Shown one piece after another: positions 18,975 through 29,104 of a DNA stretch of 64,000 nucleotides (positions are counted from its first letter, which is position 1; each line of letters begins with the position of its first letter). Under the pieces are notes generated by a model. That model searched no databases. It was not told the origin of the DNA and worked only from the letters and a program-made list of their open reading frames with translations. The stretch spans positions 62,001 through 126,000 of the forward strand of contig OZ237776.1 of NCBI GenBank assembly GCA_965178125.1, in the 5' to 3' direction. A program made the translations under genes and the position numbers. The DNA comes from Bilabrum cf. latius. Taxonomy: Eukaryota; Bigyra: Bicosoecida; Bigyra; Bicosoecida.

Positions 18975-20206
18975 GCGCCAAGATATTCACTCCAAGATAA
19001 TCTGGTATCCATACTGTTGCTTGTACGGAACTGGAAATATTGCAAGCAGCGGTCTGACTTACTGTGTGACTGCAGCTTGCATGGGTTCAGTTTGCGAACA
19101 GCTAATGGAGATAAGAATGATAACTTTCAATAGCAGATTCTGCATTCTGTAACCTTGGCAAGGTCCTCGCGTGCATGGCGTTTTACTCCATTGGTGGACT
19201 CGTTTATTTGTCGTTGCGAATCTGTGACTTGCAGCACTCGTACCATGGTTCGATGGTAACGAGATCCATTGCGAGACTCTGCGATGCAGTATGTGTAAGA
19301 CCTGAAGGGTCGTGTAGCTGTTTTAAGATTGAGCGGTGTCGTTGCTGTCAACACCAAAGCGATGCGAGTATGGCACGACGGATACAAGCAGTCAGGGTCC
19401 AATGGGAATCTACCGTCGATAACACTTACCGTGGGTCTGGATCCGTCATGCTTTCAATTTGACCACGGCCAGCGATTCGATAGAGGGTATTCCCAACAAG
19501 AGACTTCCTGTGCCCGCCACTTCGCCTGTAGAGGGTTAGCACTTTTTAGTTTGTTTTCGCAACGAATGCGCACGGCCTCAATGCAACTAACCCACAATTA
19601 AACCAACGAGTATGACCTACTCCGCTGCGGCGCAAACGTTCCTGCGGATCAGCCCAAAACGCGTGAATCGTGGTCACTAGCCTGGCCAATCAACACGCAA
19701 CAATCGGTTTACCCCGTTTGCTGCTTTTGCGAGCTGGTCGAGGCAGACAATTACCCCCTTAGAAAAAGGCTGCACGGAGATACTTGGCGCGAACACTTCA
19801 GTGTTGATGGGCTGGACTAACATTAACAGATGAGCGGTTGAACCAATAGAAGCCACGACTGCCAACGGCCATGATGCAAGTCGTCCAAAATGGCAGTATA
19901 TCCACCACCCTCTTCTGCTGCTGTCTTTTTCGTCGTTGCATTTGCTCTGAAATCGCACAACAGACACAGCCCAAATCGGACCCCGAAGCCCCCCTCATCC
20001 AGATGTGGCGGCCCTGTAGCTGCCGCAATGACACGGTGCACTAGACTACTATACTATACTAGTATCTAGATCTATGCATCATCCGCACCAGTCAGAAATC
20101 CGCGTCCCCGCCCCCACGCAGGCCACCCATCGACACCTCAAGTAGCCCTTGCATCTGCATCTGCTCCCCAGCAGGGGCCCATGCAGTGCTGGTAGTGGCC
20201 TGCTCA
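18975..20206. other. AT-richer spacer upstream of the giant gene
   Basis: A 1.2-kb stretch between the start of the giant gene and the 3' end of the next minus-strand gene. No ORF here has recognisable protein character. It should hold the promoter of the giant gene and possibly a short 5' exon. An AT-rich inverted repeat (CTAGACTACTATA with TATACTAGTATCTAG) lies at 20042-20070, just past the TGA of the neighbouring gene. Confidence 0.5.
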
Positions 20207-22090
20207 ACATCACGCGCGACCCCCCCCGCCACCTGGGTCCGCCTGTGGACCCTCCTGCATCCGCTCCACCGGTGGACCCTCCTGCTCCACCGGTGGACCC
20301 AACGGCTCTATCTCCCTGCCAGCCCCTCCCGCAGCGAGCCCCCAGCCCCATGACAGCACCAGCATCACCACCGCGAGAACGATGCAGGCCAGGCACAGGC
20401 GCAGGCGAAGCGGCAGACGGCCACATCGGCCCGACACGCGCACCGTCTCACGCAAGCAGCACGAACCGCACGACGCAAGGACACCGCACCACGATCCCGG
20501 CCCTGCTCCAGCACCCGCGCGATCTGGCGAGCCCGACCGACTCTCGCCGCTCGTCACACCAGCATCACTCGTCACACCGCCGAAGCACCCGGCGAACGAA
20601 TCACGCGCCGCCTCTGCCAGGGGTGCCGCCGCCCACCGAATCTCGGCGAGCAGCCCCTGCCCCTCGGGGTAGGACCCGTCCGCGGGCAGCTCACTCGTCA
20701 CACCAGCAAGGGGTCCTCCCGCCGGGGCTGCGACCAACGACCCGCCGGGCCCCGCGCTCGCTCCACTCATCACACCGCTGCCGCTGGACTCGGGCAGCTC
20801 CAGCACAGAGGCCCCCCCGGCCAGCCGTGCGGCCAGCGCACGGCTCTGAGGCGATGCCTGCCCCGATCGTGAAGATGAAGACAAGTCGCCGTCGCCACCT
20901 CCAGCGCCCCTTCCCCCCATAGGCAGAGGGGGCGGGGGTGGGGCCAGGAGTCCCGCCTGCGCCAGCCACCCATGCCCCGCAGAAGCAGCCCCTGCGGCCC
21001 AGCCCCACATCTGTGCGCCCACGTCTGCACCACCGTGCGATGCACCCTGTGTGGACCCGGCCTCTGCACCCCCCACGGTCCCATCCTCCCTTCTGGCACC
21101 TGCATGGTGCGCACTCGTCACACCGTTGTTCCCCATGACCTCCGCGATGCTCACGGTGCGAGGGGGTGCCTGCGTGGGCGTCTCCTCCTCGACCGCACGG
21201 ATCGCACTCGTCACACCCGATGCGCCGGGCCGGCGCGGCGCTGCGGTGGGTGTCCGAAGAGCGCCCCCCCCGGCTCGTGCGTGCTCCCAGGGGGGCGGCC
21301 GCACCGGCGACACTCCTGCACCAGCACCTGCATGCAGTGCACCTGCTTCGCTGGATTCCTGCTGCTGCTCACCCACCTGCACCTCTTCGCGAGAGAGCGT
21401 TCCGGCGCCGCGCACTATGTTCCGCACCCCAGCCGATGCCATGTCCCGCTCCAGGAGGGACAGCACATCTTCATCTTCAGTGTTTGCGCCGCCCCGCCGG
21501 TGGCTGCCAGGTGAGCCAATCGTGGGGCCGGCTGGGCTTACTCCACTCGTGGCGCGTGGGGACAGCAGGCTGAGAGCGTGTCTGTCGCCATTGCTCGCTC
21601 CTAGTAGAGATGCGCCTTGGGTGATGCTCGGTGCACTGCCGCTGTCGCTGACGGCGATGCCTTCTCCAGTGCCAGTGCGCGAGTGAGCCTGGGAGGCAGC
21701 GACAGGCTCACTTCCATGCTGCTCGGAGTGAATGGAAGGCAGCCTCGGCGGAAATTGCGGAGACCTCTGATACCCTGGATTCACTTCTACCGAATGGTCC
21801 CGCTCGGGAAGCCTAGACGGCGGGACTGACGGCGCAGGTGCTTGGCTGGACAGTCCGACGCCAGCTGGCAGAGCACTTTCCAGCTTTCGTTTGTCGTTGC
21901 GCTATCGAATTGCATCTCTCCTATCATCTTGATCTTTCTTTGCGCTCTCTTCTGCCTGCTATCGAAGCTTGTCCATGTCTGGAAGCAGCGACACACTCGA
22001 GAAATCCATGCCTTGCGTGAGCGATGAAAACCCAGAAAACCCAAATAGGGAGCCCCCGGCTTGGCCACCTGAATTTGGTTGGCCACTCAT
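20207..22090 (-). CDS. Tail-anchored low-complexity protein, family not recognised
   Basis: A complete single-exon frame of 627 residues from ATG at 22090 (an in-frame TAA lies just upstream) to TGA at 20207-20209. Two early TAGs read as Gln. The N-terminus is Gly/Ser/Phe-rich (LFGFSGFSSLTQG), like an amphipathic lipid-packing helix, followed by a charged, probably coiled segment (residues 40-75). The middle is Ala/Gly/Ser/Pro-rich. Near the C-terminus a Cys cluster (SWCGVLASCGSCC) precedes one transmembrane helix (CLACIVLAVVMLVLSW) and about 35 tail residues. That layout fits a tail-anchored Golgi or ER protein, but this is inference. The peptide GVTS recurs because the DNA carries several copies of the dispersed CACTCGTCAC motif. 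It diverges from the coiled-coil gene at 22219, with 128 bp between the two starts. Confidence 0.7.
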
Positions 22091-22218
22091 GATCAGAAGA
22101 AGAAAATCACTCCAAATACGACCCGTAAGGCATACTTAGATGTGATCCGCTCGAAATCAAGTTGCGTGCAGATTCGATCGTGTAAATCCGTTCGGGTCTT
22201 TGTCAACATTTTACCAGC
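22091..22218. promoter_or_regulatory. Divergent intergenic promoter region (128 bp)
   Basis: The short spacer separates the ATGs of two divergent genes (22090 minus, 22219 plus) and must carry both core promoters. I see no clear TATA box. Inferred from gene layout only. Confidence 0.4.
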
Positions 22219-22960
22219 ATGGCAGCATCAAACGCGTCTCCAGCCGGTAGAGGACTAGCCAGTGCAGATGGTACTGGCCTTGGCATGTCGCTTGGTGCGA
22301 GCGGGGCGTTTGGAGCTTCGGGACCGGCTGGAAGCCCCCGCGCTGGTATCAAGCGAGAGTTGCAGCACCTTAGGGAAGAGGTAGGGCGCCAGGCAGACGT
22401 GATAGCACGCCATGAGAAAGAAATGGAATCTAGCGGATCGGATAGTGCAAAGTTGACAAGGGACGTGGACACAGCCTTGAAGGCAATGATTCGGTGAGGT
22501 GCAACTGCCGCGTATCTCTGCGATTCTACGGCTGTAATCGGATGATTGGACTCAGACTGCAGCATATCCGCCATCGGAAACATGCAACGCATGCAGGGTC
22601 GTTTGCCGTGTTGCTAGTATTTGATGGCATGGAGAGATGGGTTGGGTTAGGGTATGGCCAAGGCTGCGATGCCATGCCACCCACGGTTTCAAACCAGGCT
22701 CGAACTTGGCTTTTCTCGACGACACTATCGTATCAATCTTTACTCTCTCTGACAATGCTCTTCGCAGGGACTTGCGGGCAGAGTTTACCCAGAAAATCGC
22801 GATGCTCGCTTCGGAGGTCTCCACTCTGTAGAAACAAATCAACGTGATGAAGGGGGAATCGAACGTCCTCTCGCAGCAACAGAAAGACGTTAGTAAGCGA
22901 GTGACAGAGGTGGGGGATCAGCTCAGGGACCTCGCTGTGGAGGTGCTCGGAGACGACTGA
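22219..22960 (+). CDS. Small coiled-coil protein (two exons, 155 aa)
   Basis: Exons 22219-22493 and 22768-22960; GTGAGG donor, TTCGCAG acceptor; intron 22494-22767 (274 nt) splits an Arg codon in phase 2. The joined frame ends in TGA at 22958-22960. The TAG at 22829 falls inside the heptad pattern as Gln. Residues 1-45 are Gly/Ala/Ser-rich; the rest is one long predicted coiled coil (IKRELQHLREEVGRQADV onward, then EFTQKIAMLASEVSTL). I do not recognise the family; a structural or adaptor role is likely from composition alone. A 5' exon upstream of 22219 is possible but not needed. Confidence 0.72.
22494..22767 (+). other. Intron of the coiled-coil gene
   Basis: GTGAGG at the 5' end and pyrimidine-rich CTCTTCGCAG at the 3' end, 274 nt. 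Its removal fuses two coiled-coil segments in frame. Confidence 0.75.
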
Positions 22961-23489
22961 CTGAGCACGGGTCTCTGGAGCCCGGCGCAGAGTCGGGTCT
23001 GTCGGGGCGTGGCCGGCGCGTGCAAACTGAATTGAATCCTTCCATTATGAATCGATCGGACTGAATGCACCCAGTAAACAATGCACCTGATCGGCATTTT
23101 GATGCACACTGCCCGGCGGGAAAGCGAGTGTGCAGCGCTGGATATGTGCAGAACGTGCCACGATGGTTTTGTCTGAAGAAAAACCAAACCCAACTCACCG
23201 ATTCAATTACTCACTGCATCCACAGCCAACCGTCCTTTAATCCCCCGCGAAAGCCTCATCATGCCACATGCTCGCCCAATTCCAGCGCTACACGCGCCTT
23301 GCCTGCCCTGCAACATCCACCATCCACCTCGCATGCTGGTACAACAGCACCATGCCGCATCGCTACCAGCGAAAACGAGACAAATTGCGAATAACGGATA
23401 TCCCACCTCGCCGCCCAGCGGCAGCCTCTGCGCTCCCCCCTAAAACGCCGGACGAAAATACTCAGCTCTCGCTGCTCGACTCGAGTCGC
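22961..23489. other. Spacer between convergent genes
   Basis: 529 bp between the TGA of the coiled-coil gene and the TGA of the Cks1 gene, which read toward each other. I find no convincing gene, only frames that continue antisense to Cks1. Confidence 0.5.
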
Positions 23490-24065
23490 TCTTCAAGCGT
23501 CAACTCCGTACTCCTTGCGGTACTTCTCAACGGCAATTCGGCGCAAACGCTCATCAATCTTTCCTGTCGTCGGGTCTGTGCCGAGCGGTCTTCGGAAAAG
23601 CAAGATGTGAGGCTCGGGCCGATGGTAGGAGTAGTGCTCCCAGCCTCGGCTCTGTTGCACGCCAAGCGAGCGCCACTGGTCCTCAGTGAGCACTGCAGAT
23701 CGATCCGTGATAGACTTAGACAATTCCTTAGGGAGAATTACATGCCTGCAAAAGGCCAATAGTCGACAGAACGAGATTGGAAGGTTGGCTTGGTTCGAAC
23801 CGCACATTGCTCTCGATGCCTATCGGTCCGTTCCGCTTGCATCAACGGGACAATAACATGAGCAATTATGTGCATGCATTTGATCTGAACAGCATTTGGC
23901 GTTTGCCGTGTCGGCACAGAGCAAGCGATGGGACAATCACGATCCGCCCATCTGGCGCGAGCATCCTCCCTGCTCGCAGTCGATATCTTACCTGTACTCG
24001 TACTCATGGTCCATGTATTTCTCAGAGTATTCAATTCGGGATGCAATGTCATCATGAGCTGCCAT
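23490..24065 (-). CDS. CKS1: Cks1/Suc1 cyclin-dependent kinase regulatory subunit (two exons, 109 aa)
   Basis: Small phospho-adaptor that binds cyclin-dependent kinase and phosphorylated partners, needed for cell-cycle progression. Exon 1 is 24065-23992 (MAAHDDIASRIEYSEKYMD, then HEYEYR); exon 2 is 23745-23490 with TGA at the end. The 246-nt intron (GTAAGA donor, TTTTGCAG acceptor) splits the Arg codon of the diagnostic YRHVILPKE. Exon 2 carries WRSLGVQQSRGW and HILLFRRPL, the most conserved Cks segments, including residues of the phosphate pocket. Length is typical for the family, with a slightly longer C-terminus. The exon 1 frame continues upstream to another ATG at 24182, but the short start matches the usual Cks N-terminus. 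No TAG codons. Confidence 0.95.
23746..23991 (-). other. Intron of the Cks1 gene
   Basis: GTAAGATATC donor and CCTTTTGCAG acceptor on the minus strand, 246 nt. The junction rebuilds the conserved YRHV. Confidence 0.9.
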
Positions 24066-24590
24066 GATCCGAATTTGCTCCTGATGTAGGCGTGCTTGTT
24101 GGTGGAGCTCCCCAACGGACGACGCATATGCAATGTAACGTGATATTCCAAAATATACCAGATCTGAAATGCAGATCTGCAAAGCATCACCAGCAACATA
24201 GTTTTTCGAGGTTTTCGAGATATAGAAGGCTCACTCAGCGATAATTTCTCGTGAGTATCATGCGAAGTTTGTATTACCTACTTTGACATAGTTATATACT
24301 AATTCAAATCTACATATAGAGGCTGAGAACGCATCTAGGTGGCCAATACCAGCTGTCCATTTTTTCTTGCGCTATTTTGATGCCTTTATTTGCATACATG
24401 GGGACCAATCTCGATCAAAACCACGCAGTACTGTTCGTTCTATCAGTCAGCTAGGTAGACTGCATCCACTAATCTCACAACACACTTTGTCTGTGGAATC
24501 GACCTCGAGAAGAACGATTCTCGAGAGGAATAGCCTTGCGAGCAGGATAGCGACTGGAGCTCGCGGCATCTGCACTAATTTAGATCAAAC
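24066..24590. promoter_or_regulatory. AT-rich divergent spacer between Cks1 and DDX6 genes
   Basis: 525 bp between the starts of two divergent genes, much more AT-rich than either. It should carry both promoters; TATATA-like stretches occur near 24290-24320. No gene is visible. Confidence 0.45.
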
Positions 24591-26309
24591 ATGGCTGGAG
24601 CAGCTGCCATGGAAGCATATGGGTTGAGTGCGCCTGCACCAGCAGCCCCAGGAAGTAGCAGCACTGGCGGCGCCGCTGCACGCGGCAACCCTTCGACCGC
24701 GCCTGCCCTGCGGCCAAGCGCCGCTGCAGGCGGCACATCTGCAAGTGGTGGTACAACAGGCGGCTACAGGGCCGCCGTGGCCCGCGCTTCGGCACCGGCA
24801 CCCGCGCCAGCGGCGACGGGCGGTGCGGCTGCACGACGAGCGGCCCCGTCCGGGGCCACTGGCGGCAGCAGTGGAGGCAGCAGTGGCACTGGGCGGGGAG
24901 GATACGCCGGTGCTGCGGCTAGGGGCAGCGCAGCCGCCAGCAGGGGCAGCGCACCGGCTTCCGCGCCCGCACCGGCACCGGCACCCGCCTCGTCGGCGAG
25001 CGGCGCGGGAGCTGGATCCGGATCGGGTGCATCGCACGGTGGCGACTGGAAGGAGGGCCTGCGGCGCCCCGAGGCCGACGACCGGTTCCGCACGGCGGAC
25101 ATGACCGCCACCCGCGGCACCGATTTCGAGGACATGGGCTTGAAGGTGCCCCTCCTCAAGGGAATCTACGAGGCTGGGTACGACAAGCCCTCCCCCGTGC
25201 AGGAGGCAGTGGTGCCCAGCGCAATTACCGGGCGGAGCATCCTGGCCAGGGCCAAGAACGGCACGGGAAAGACCGGCTCCTACTCCATCCCGGTGCTGGA
25301 GATGGTGGACCCATCCCTCCCACACATCCAGGCGATCGTCATCGTCCCGGCTAGGGAGCTGGCACTGCAGACCTCGGCCGTGATCCGCCAGCTCGGCAAG
25401 CACATTGAAGGCCTATCTGTCATGGTGAGCACGGGGGGAACAGCGGTGCGAGAGGACCTAGCGCGGCTGTACAGGCCCGTGCACGTGCTGGTGGGCACCC
25501 CAGGGAGGATGCTGGACCTGGTAGAGAGGGGCAACGCGAAGCTGAACAAGGTCAAGATGGTGGTCCTCGACGAGGCGGACAAGCTCCTGGCTTCCGACAT
25601 GCTGGACGGCGTGGAGGAAATCATCAGGCACACTCCGGCGAGCCGTCAGATGCTCCTAGTCAGCGCCACCTTTCCCATGGAGGTCAAGACGTTCAAGGAC
25701 AAGTGGCTCATGCCAAAGGACAAGGCGGCCGGAGCTGGTGCGGGGGCCAAGGGTGCCAAGGGGCCCCGGGAGCCCCCTCTTGAGGTGAACCTGATGGAGG
25801 AGCTAACCCTGAGGGGAGTGTCGCAGTTCTACGCCTACGTGGAGGAGAGCTAGAAGGTGCTGTGCCTGCACACGCTCTTCCAGAAACTCGACGTGAACCA
25901 GAGCATCATCTTCTGCTCCACGGCCAAGAGGGTGGAGCTGCTGGCCCGGGCCATCATCCAGCGGGGGTACAGCTGCCTGTACATCCACTCTAGGATGGAG
26001 CAGACGGACAGGAACAAGGTCTTCCACGAGTTCAGGAGGGGAGCGACCAGGCACCTCGTGTGCTCGGACCTGTTCGGGCGCGGGATCGACATCCAGTCCG
26101 TGAACGTGGTCATCAACTTCGACTTCCCCTCCACCTCGGAGACCTACCTGCACCGCATCGGGCGATCGGGCAGGGGCGGGCACCTGGGTGTCGCCATCAA
26201 CCTCATCACCTGGGACGACCGCAAGGAGCTCTTCAAGACGGAGCAGGAGCTGGGCACGAGGATCGACCCCATCCCGGCGGAGATCGACAAGAAGCTCTAC
26301 TGCGCGTGA
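24591..26309 (+). CDS. DDX6: DEAD-box RNA helicase, DDX6/Dhh1 family
   Basis: Cytoplasmic translational repressor and mRNA-decay helicase of P-bodies. 572 residues, ATG at 24591, TGA at 26307-26309. After an Ala/Gly/Ser-rich N-terminus (1-145) come the Q-motif region ([19 protein letters not shown]), motif I AKNGTGKT (about 221), [13 protein letters not shown], motif II DEADKLL (about 327), SATFP, then an Ala/Gly insertion at about 384-400. The frame meets a TAG at 25851 exactly where DDX6 proteins have Gln (EES-[Q]-KV before CLHTLF), then continues with [25 protein letters not shown] and [23 protein letters not shown] and the C-terminal block separate it from eIF4A. The protein is complete and intron-free. 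Under the standard code it would look like a truncated helicase plus an orphan domain. Confidence 0.95.
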
Positions 26310-27374
26310 GGTGTGACGAGTGCGTTGGCGGGTGTATGTGTGACGAGTGTGTATGTGAGGGGATTCGTGTGCTGTAGTATCCCGGGTCGGGTGTTCTTCC
26401 ACCCGATCGCAGTGGATGTGTCTTGCGTGTGTATTTCGAGATGTAGAGTGGTGGGGAGGTACGGTGTGATGAGTGGAGTGGTGGGGAGGCGAGGCGTTTC
26501 TTTGTCCCGAGCTAGACTCTCCTTGATGTGCCCTGTGTTTGGGGCGAAAGGGAGAAGGAGAGGGGGGGGGGTGTGGAAGAGCTCGTGGCCGGGCGTGGGA
26601 GCTTGGGAGCGGTGTGGCGTGTCTGGAGCGGCGAGGTTTGACCGGTGCGGTGCGGTGTGACGAGTGAGGCGCGGTGTGCTTGGGAGCAGTGCGGTGAGGA
26701 GGAGCGGCGCGGTGAGGTGGGGAGGTGCGGTGTGGCGAGTGGCGTGGTGTGATGAGTGCGGCGTGGTGCGGGGGTGTGTCGGGGTGCGGAGGTGCGGTGC
26801 GGGTGGTGGCGTGGCGTGAAAGGGAAACAAAACACAAAAAACAAGCAAACAAACAAACAAACATACCTTTAAACTCATCAGACAGACAGGATCCTAGACC
26901 TGCAAGTGGGCATTGGTCAGGCTTCAGCACGCATGTTCTATCTCCTCATGACTGCAATGCAGAGGGCTCCGGCTCCCGAAGGTGTGGGCTGCACCTGCAC
27001 CTGGCCAATGCCCGGTTGGAGGTCTAGATCCGGGATCAAATTCATCGTTGAGTTCTTGTATACGGACCTTTTGGGAAGACGCGTTAAGATGTCGAGCAGT
27101 GGTTGAGGGTGGATTCGTCGAATTCACTCGCGTGATGCACGGTATCGTTCGTCCGAAGAGGCAACCGACTGGGTGACACGGCAAGCACACCATCCATCCA
27201 TCCATCCAACCGCCCATTGATAGTCAAACGGGCACACCATGCAGCCGCTGATTGCCACGCTGCCGATCCCAAGGATGCCTCAAGTTTGGCCAACCCGAGG
27301 CCCAGTGTGGCACCAAACCACCAGTGCCATCTGTTCTGATCAGACCTGACCTGACCTGTTCGGATCGACTAGAC
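26310..27374. other. Strand-asymmetric G/T-rich spacer with degenerate GTGTGACGAGTG array
   Basis: 1,065 bp between the convergent DDX6 and GRASP genes. From 26310 to 26820 the plus strand is extremely G/T-rich with few C. It contains three exact copies of GTGTGACGAGTG-type sequence (26311, 26338, 26655) and many one-mismatch relatives (GTGTGATGAGTG, GTGTGGCGAGTG). An (AAAC)n run lies at 26835-26862 and a (CATC)n run at 27190-27210. No coding signal was seen. Confidence 0.6.
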
Positions 27375-29065
27375 TCATCGTCCCCGCCCCCGCCCGCGCC
27401 CCCGGCCCCGTCCTCGCCCCGACCGGCCCCGCGACGACCCCGCCCCGCCGCTCGCCTTCTTCTCCTTCTTCTCGGGCTTGGGGGCCTCCATGGCCGGGCG
27501 CTTGGCGCGACCCACCGAACGTTCCATGACGGTTCCGTACTCCTCCAGCAGCTTGGAGGCGCTCGAGGGAACAAGATCCGGGTGGGACTCGGCCGTGGCT
27601 TTTGCGCCCGGGGTCTTGCGTTTCGATTCCGGGTACTCGGTGGTGGCGGCAGCGGCAGCCGGCGTCTTGCCGAGGCCCGCCCCCCGGGGGCCAGAGAACA
27701 ACCGAGCCCCCAGAACCCACGCGCACTGGGCGTCCTTGTTCCCTCCCGGAGGAATGGCGGGCTGCACCACGTCAGCGTGCGTCAGTAGGACCGGCACCGG
27801 TCGCACGGTATCGGTCTCTGCGTTGTACACCACGAATACCACGTCCGTGTCCCCCCCCGGCGCTCTCTGCCCCCTCGGCCCCGTGATGCATTCCCAGGTG
27901 TGCAGCACCACGTCAGCCACCTGTGTGAATGAGGTGGCATCTGTCCCCAGCAGAAAGTCCTCCCCCGCTCGCAGGCCGATCTGGTCCGCCACGGAGCCCT
28001 TCTGGACCGACTGCGGGTGTGACGAGTGGGCCGGAGCGTGTGACGAGTGAGTTGGAGTGTGCGACTATCGCTCCGTGCTTGGAAGGAGCGCGATGGCGGT
28101 ATACACGAGGAGGGGGGCAGGAGAGCAGGACCAGCGCCAGCGCCATCGCCATCGCCGGGTCGGGAGATTCTGACGCTGACACAAACTTGGATTTGCCAGG
28201 CTGTGCACGCAGTACAGTCTGCTTCACCATTTTCTTCAGGACATGTTCAGCCTGCCACCGCCATTCAGGCATGCGAGCGACAGAGTCTTGTCTCGTCTCA
28301 CCTCTACCTGCACGCAGCGGTCGAATGCCGGGTCACCACCCTTCCCGTTCGCAAAATAGAAATCGTACCGTGCTACCACACCTAAGAGTCCGTTGCCGCC
28401 CCACCCTCTCCTTGGGCGCACCGTGACAGCTGCGCCGCGAGGGCTTGAAGAGCTGGCAAGTAGTGCATGACTGAAATGTGCTCCAGTTGGAGGCACGCTC
28501 ATGCTCGATGAGCACCACGTGCATTAAACGACTCGAGAAATACAATGTTATAATAGTCTCTGGCTCCCGCATATAACTTGAGTCGCGCCCAGGTCGCAGC
28601 ATGAGGATACAAGCGATGGCGATACAGAGTCAACCGATCACCCTTCTCACTTCTTGTTTCACGCGTCTTCGCATTATATAGCTCAACCTTTGCATCCTTG
28701 CCCTCAAACTCTCTCATTACCGCTGCCAGTGTTCTCTTTTCTCCATCGAGTGTCTCCGAGCCAATGACAATACAGTAATCGAGGAATGGCACCATGCCGG
28801 CCTCCGCCGCAGGGGAGCCCTTGGCCACGTCAAGGACGCGATGGCCCCATTTTAGGTGTTTATTGTCGTCGTAAGTTGTGATAAGCTTATCCACCAGGTC
28901 TTCCATCCCGCAACAATTGATGATTGAAGCTGCTTGCTGGGAACCTGCGGAACCTGCATCATCATGGCCGCCATCTGATTGCGCGGCGTCGCATCCGACT
29001 TGAGCACTTCGCCGTCCGCGTATTCCATCGTCAACAGCGGTGATCTTGCTAGCGACTACACTCAT
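27375..29065 (-). CDS. GRASP: GRASP55/65-like Golgi reassembly stacking protein (three exons)
   Basis: Golgi-associated double-PDZ-like protein, involved in ribbon linking and unconventional secretion in other eukaryotes. Exon 1 29065-28651, exon 2 28429-28302, exon 3 28010-27375 (TGA); 392 residues. First PDZ-like unit: HRVLDVAKGSPAAEAGMVPFLDY and VELYNAKTRETR. Across intron 1 this joins TVTVRPRRGWGGNGLLGV, the GRASP signature WGG.GLLG. Across intron 2, CVQVE joins SVQKGSVADQIGLRAGEDF, then VYNAETDTVRPV closes the second unit. The second domain lacks the usual second GLLG-type signature. The tail ends in an RG repeat. The start is uncertain: the ATG at 29065 gives a 50-residue leader with no Gly2 myristoylation site, and an inner ATG precedes EDLVDKL. 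No in-frame TAG. Confidence 0.88.
28011..28301 (-). other. GRASP intron 2 with two CACTCGTCACAC copies near its 3' end
   Basis: Minus-strand GTGAGACGAG donor after a Glu codon and CACCCGCAG acceptor, 291 nt, phase 0. The last 50 nt read CTCACTCGTCACACG, then CCCACTCGTCACACCCGCAG at the splice site: two copies of the dispersed motif. Confidence 0.8.
28430..28650 (-). other. GRASP intron 1
   Basis: Minus-strand GTGAGAAGGG donor and GCGGCGCAG acceptor, 221 nt, phase 1. The join restores RETR-TVTVRPRRGWGG. Confidence 0.8.
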
Positions 29066-29104
29066 TATAGGAATCTCATAGGCCCATTAATCAATTGCAT
29101 TCGA
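29066..29104. promoter_or_regulatory. 39-bp spacer between divergent start codons
   Basis: GRASP starts at 29065 on minus and the membrane protein gene at 29105 on plus. Either the promoters overlap and the 5' leaders are tiny, or one start codon is misplaced. Confidence 0.35.

Noticed and set aside
20149-20922. 257-codon plus-strand Pro/Arg/His-rich ORF
   Set aside because: Antisense of the tail-anchored protein gene, whose frame has an upstream stop, clean ATG, TM helix and TGA.
23268-23762. 164-codon plus-strand ORF at the Cks1 locus
   Set aside because: Antisense of Cks1 exon 2, which carries unmistakable family motifs.
23760-23810. Possible tRNA T-arm (GGTTCGAACC) near 23790
   Set aside because: Flanking bases do not form the T stem, and no matching acceptor or anticodon stem was found; no tRNA or rRNA gene could be supported in the window.
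25803-26930. 375-codon minus-strand ORF with His/Pro/Thr repeats
   Set aside because: Overlaps the C-terminal DDX6 domain antisense and then the skewed spacer; its repeats reflect GTG-rich DNA.
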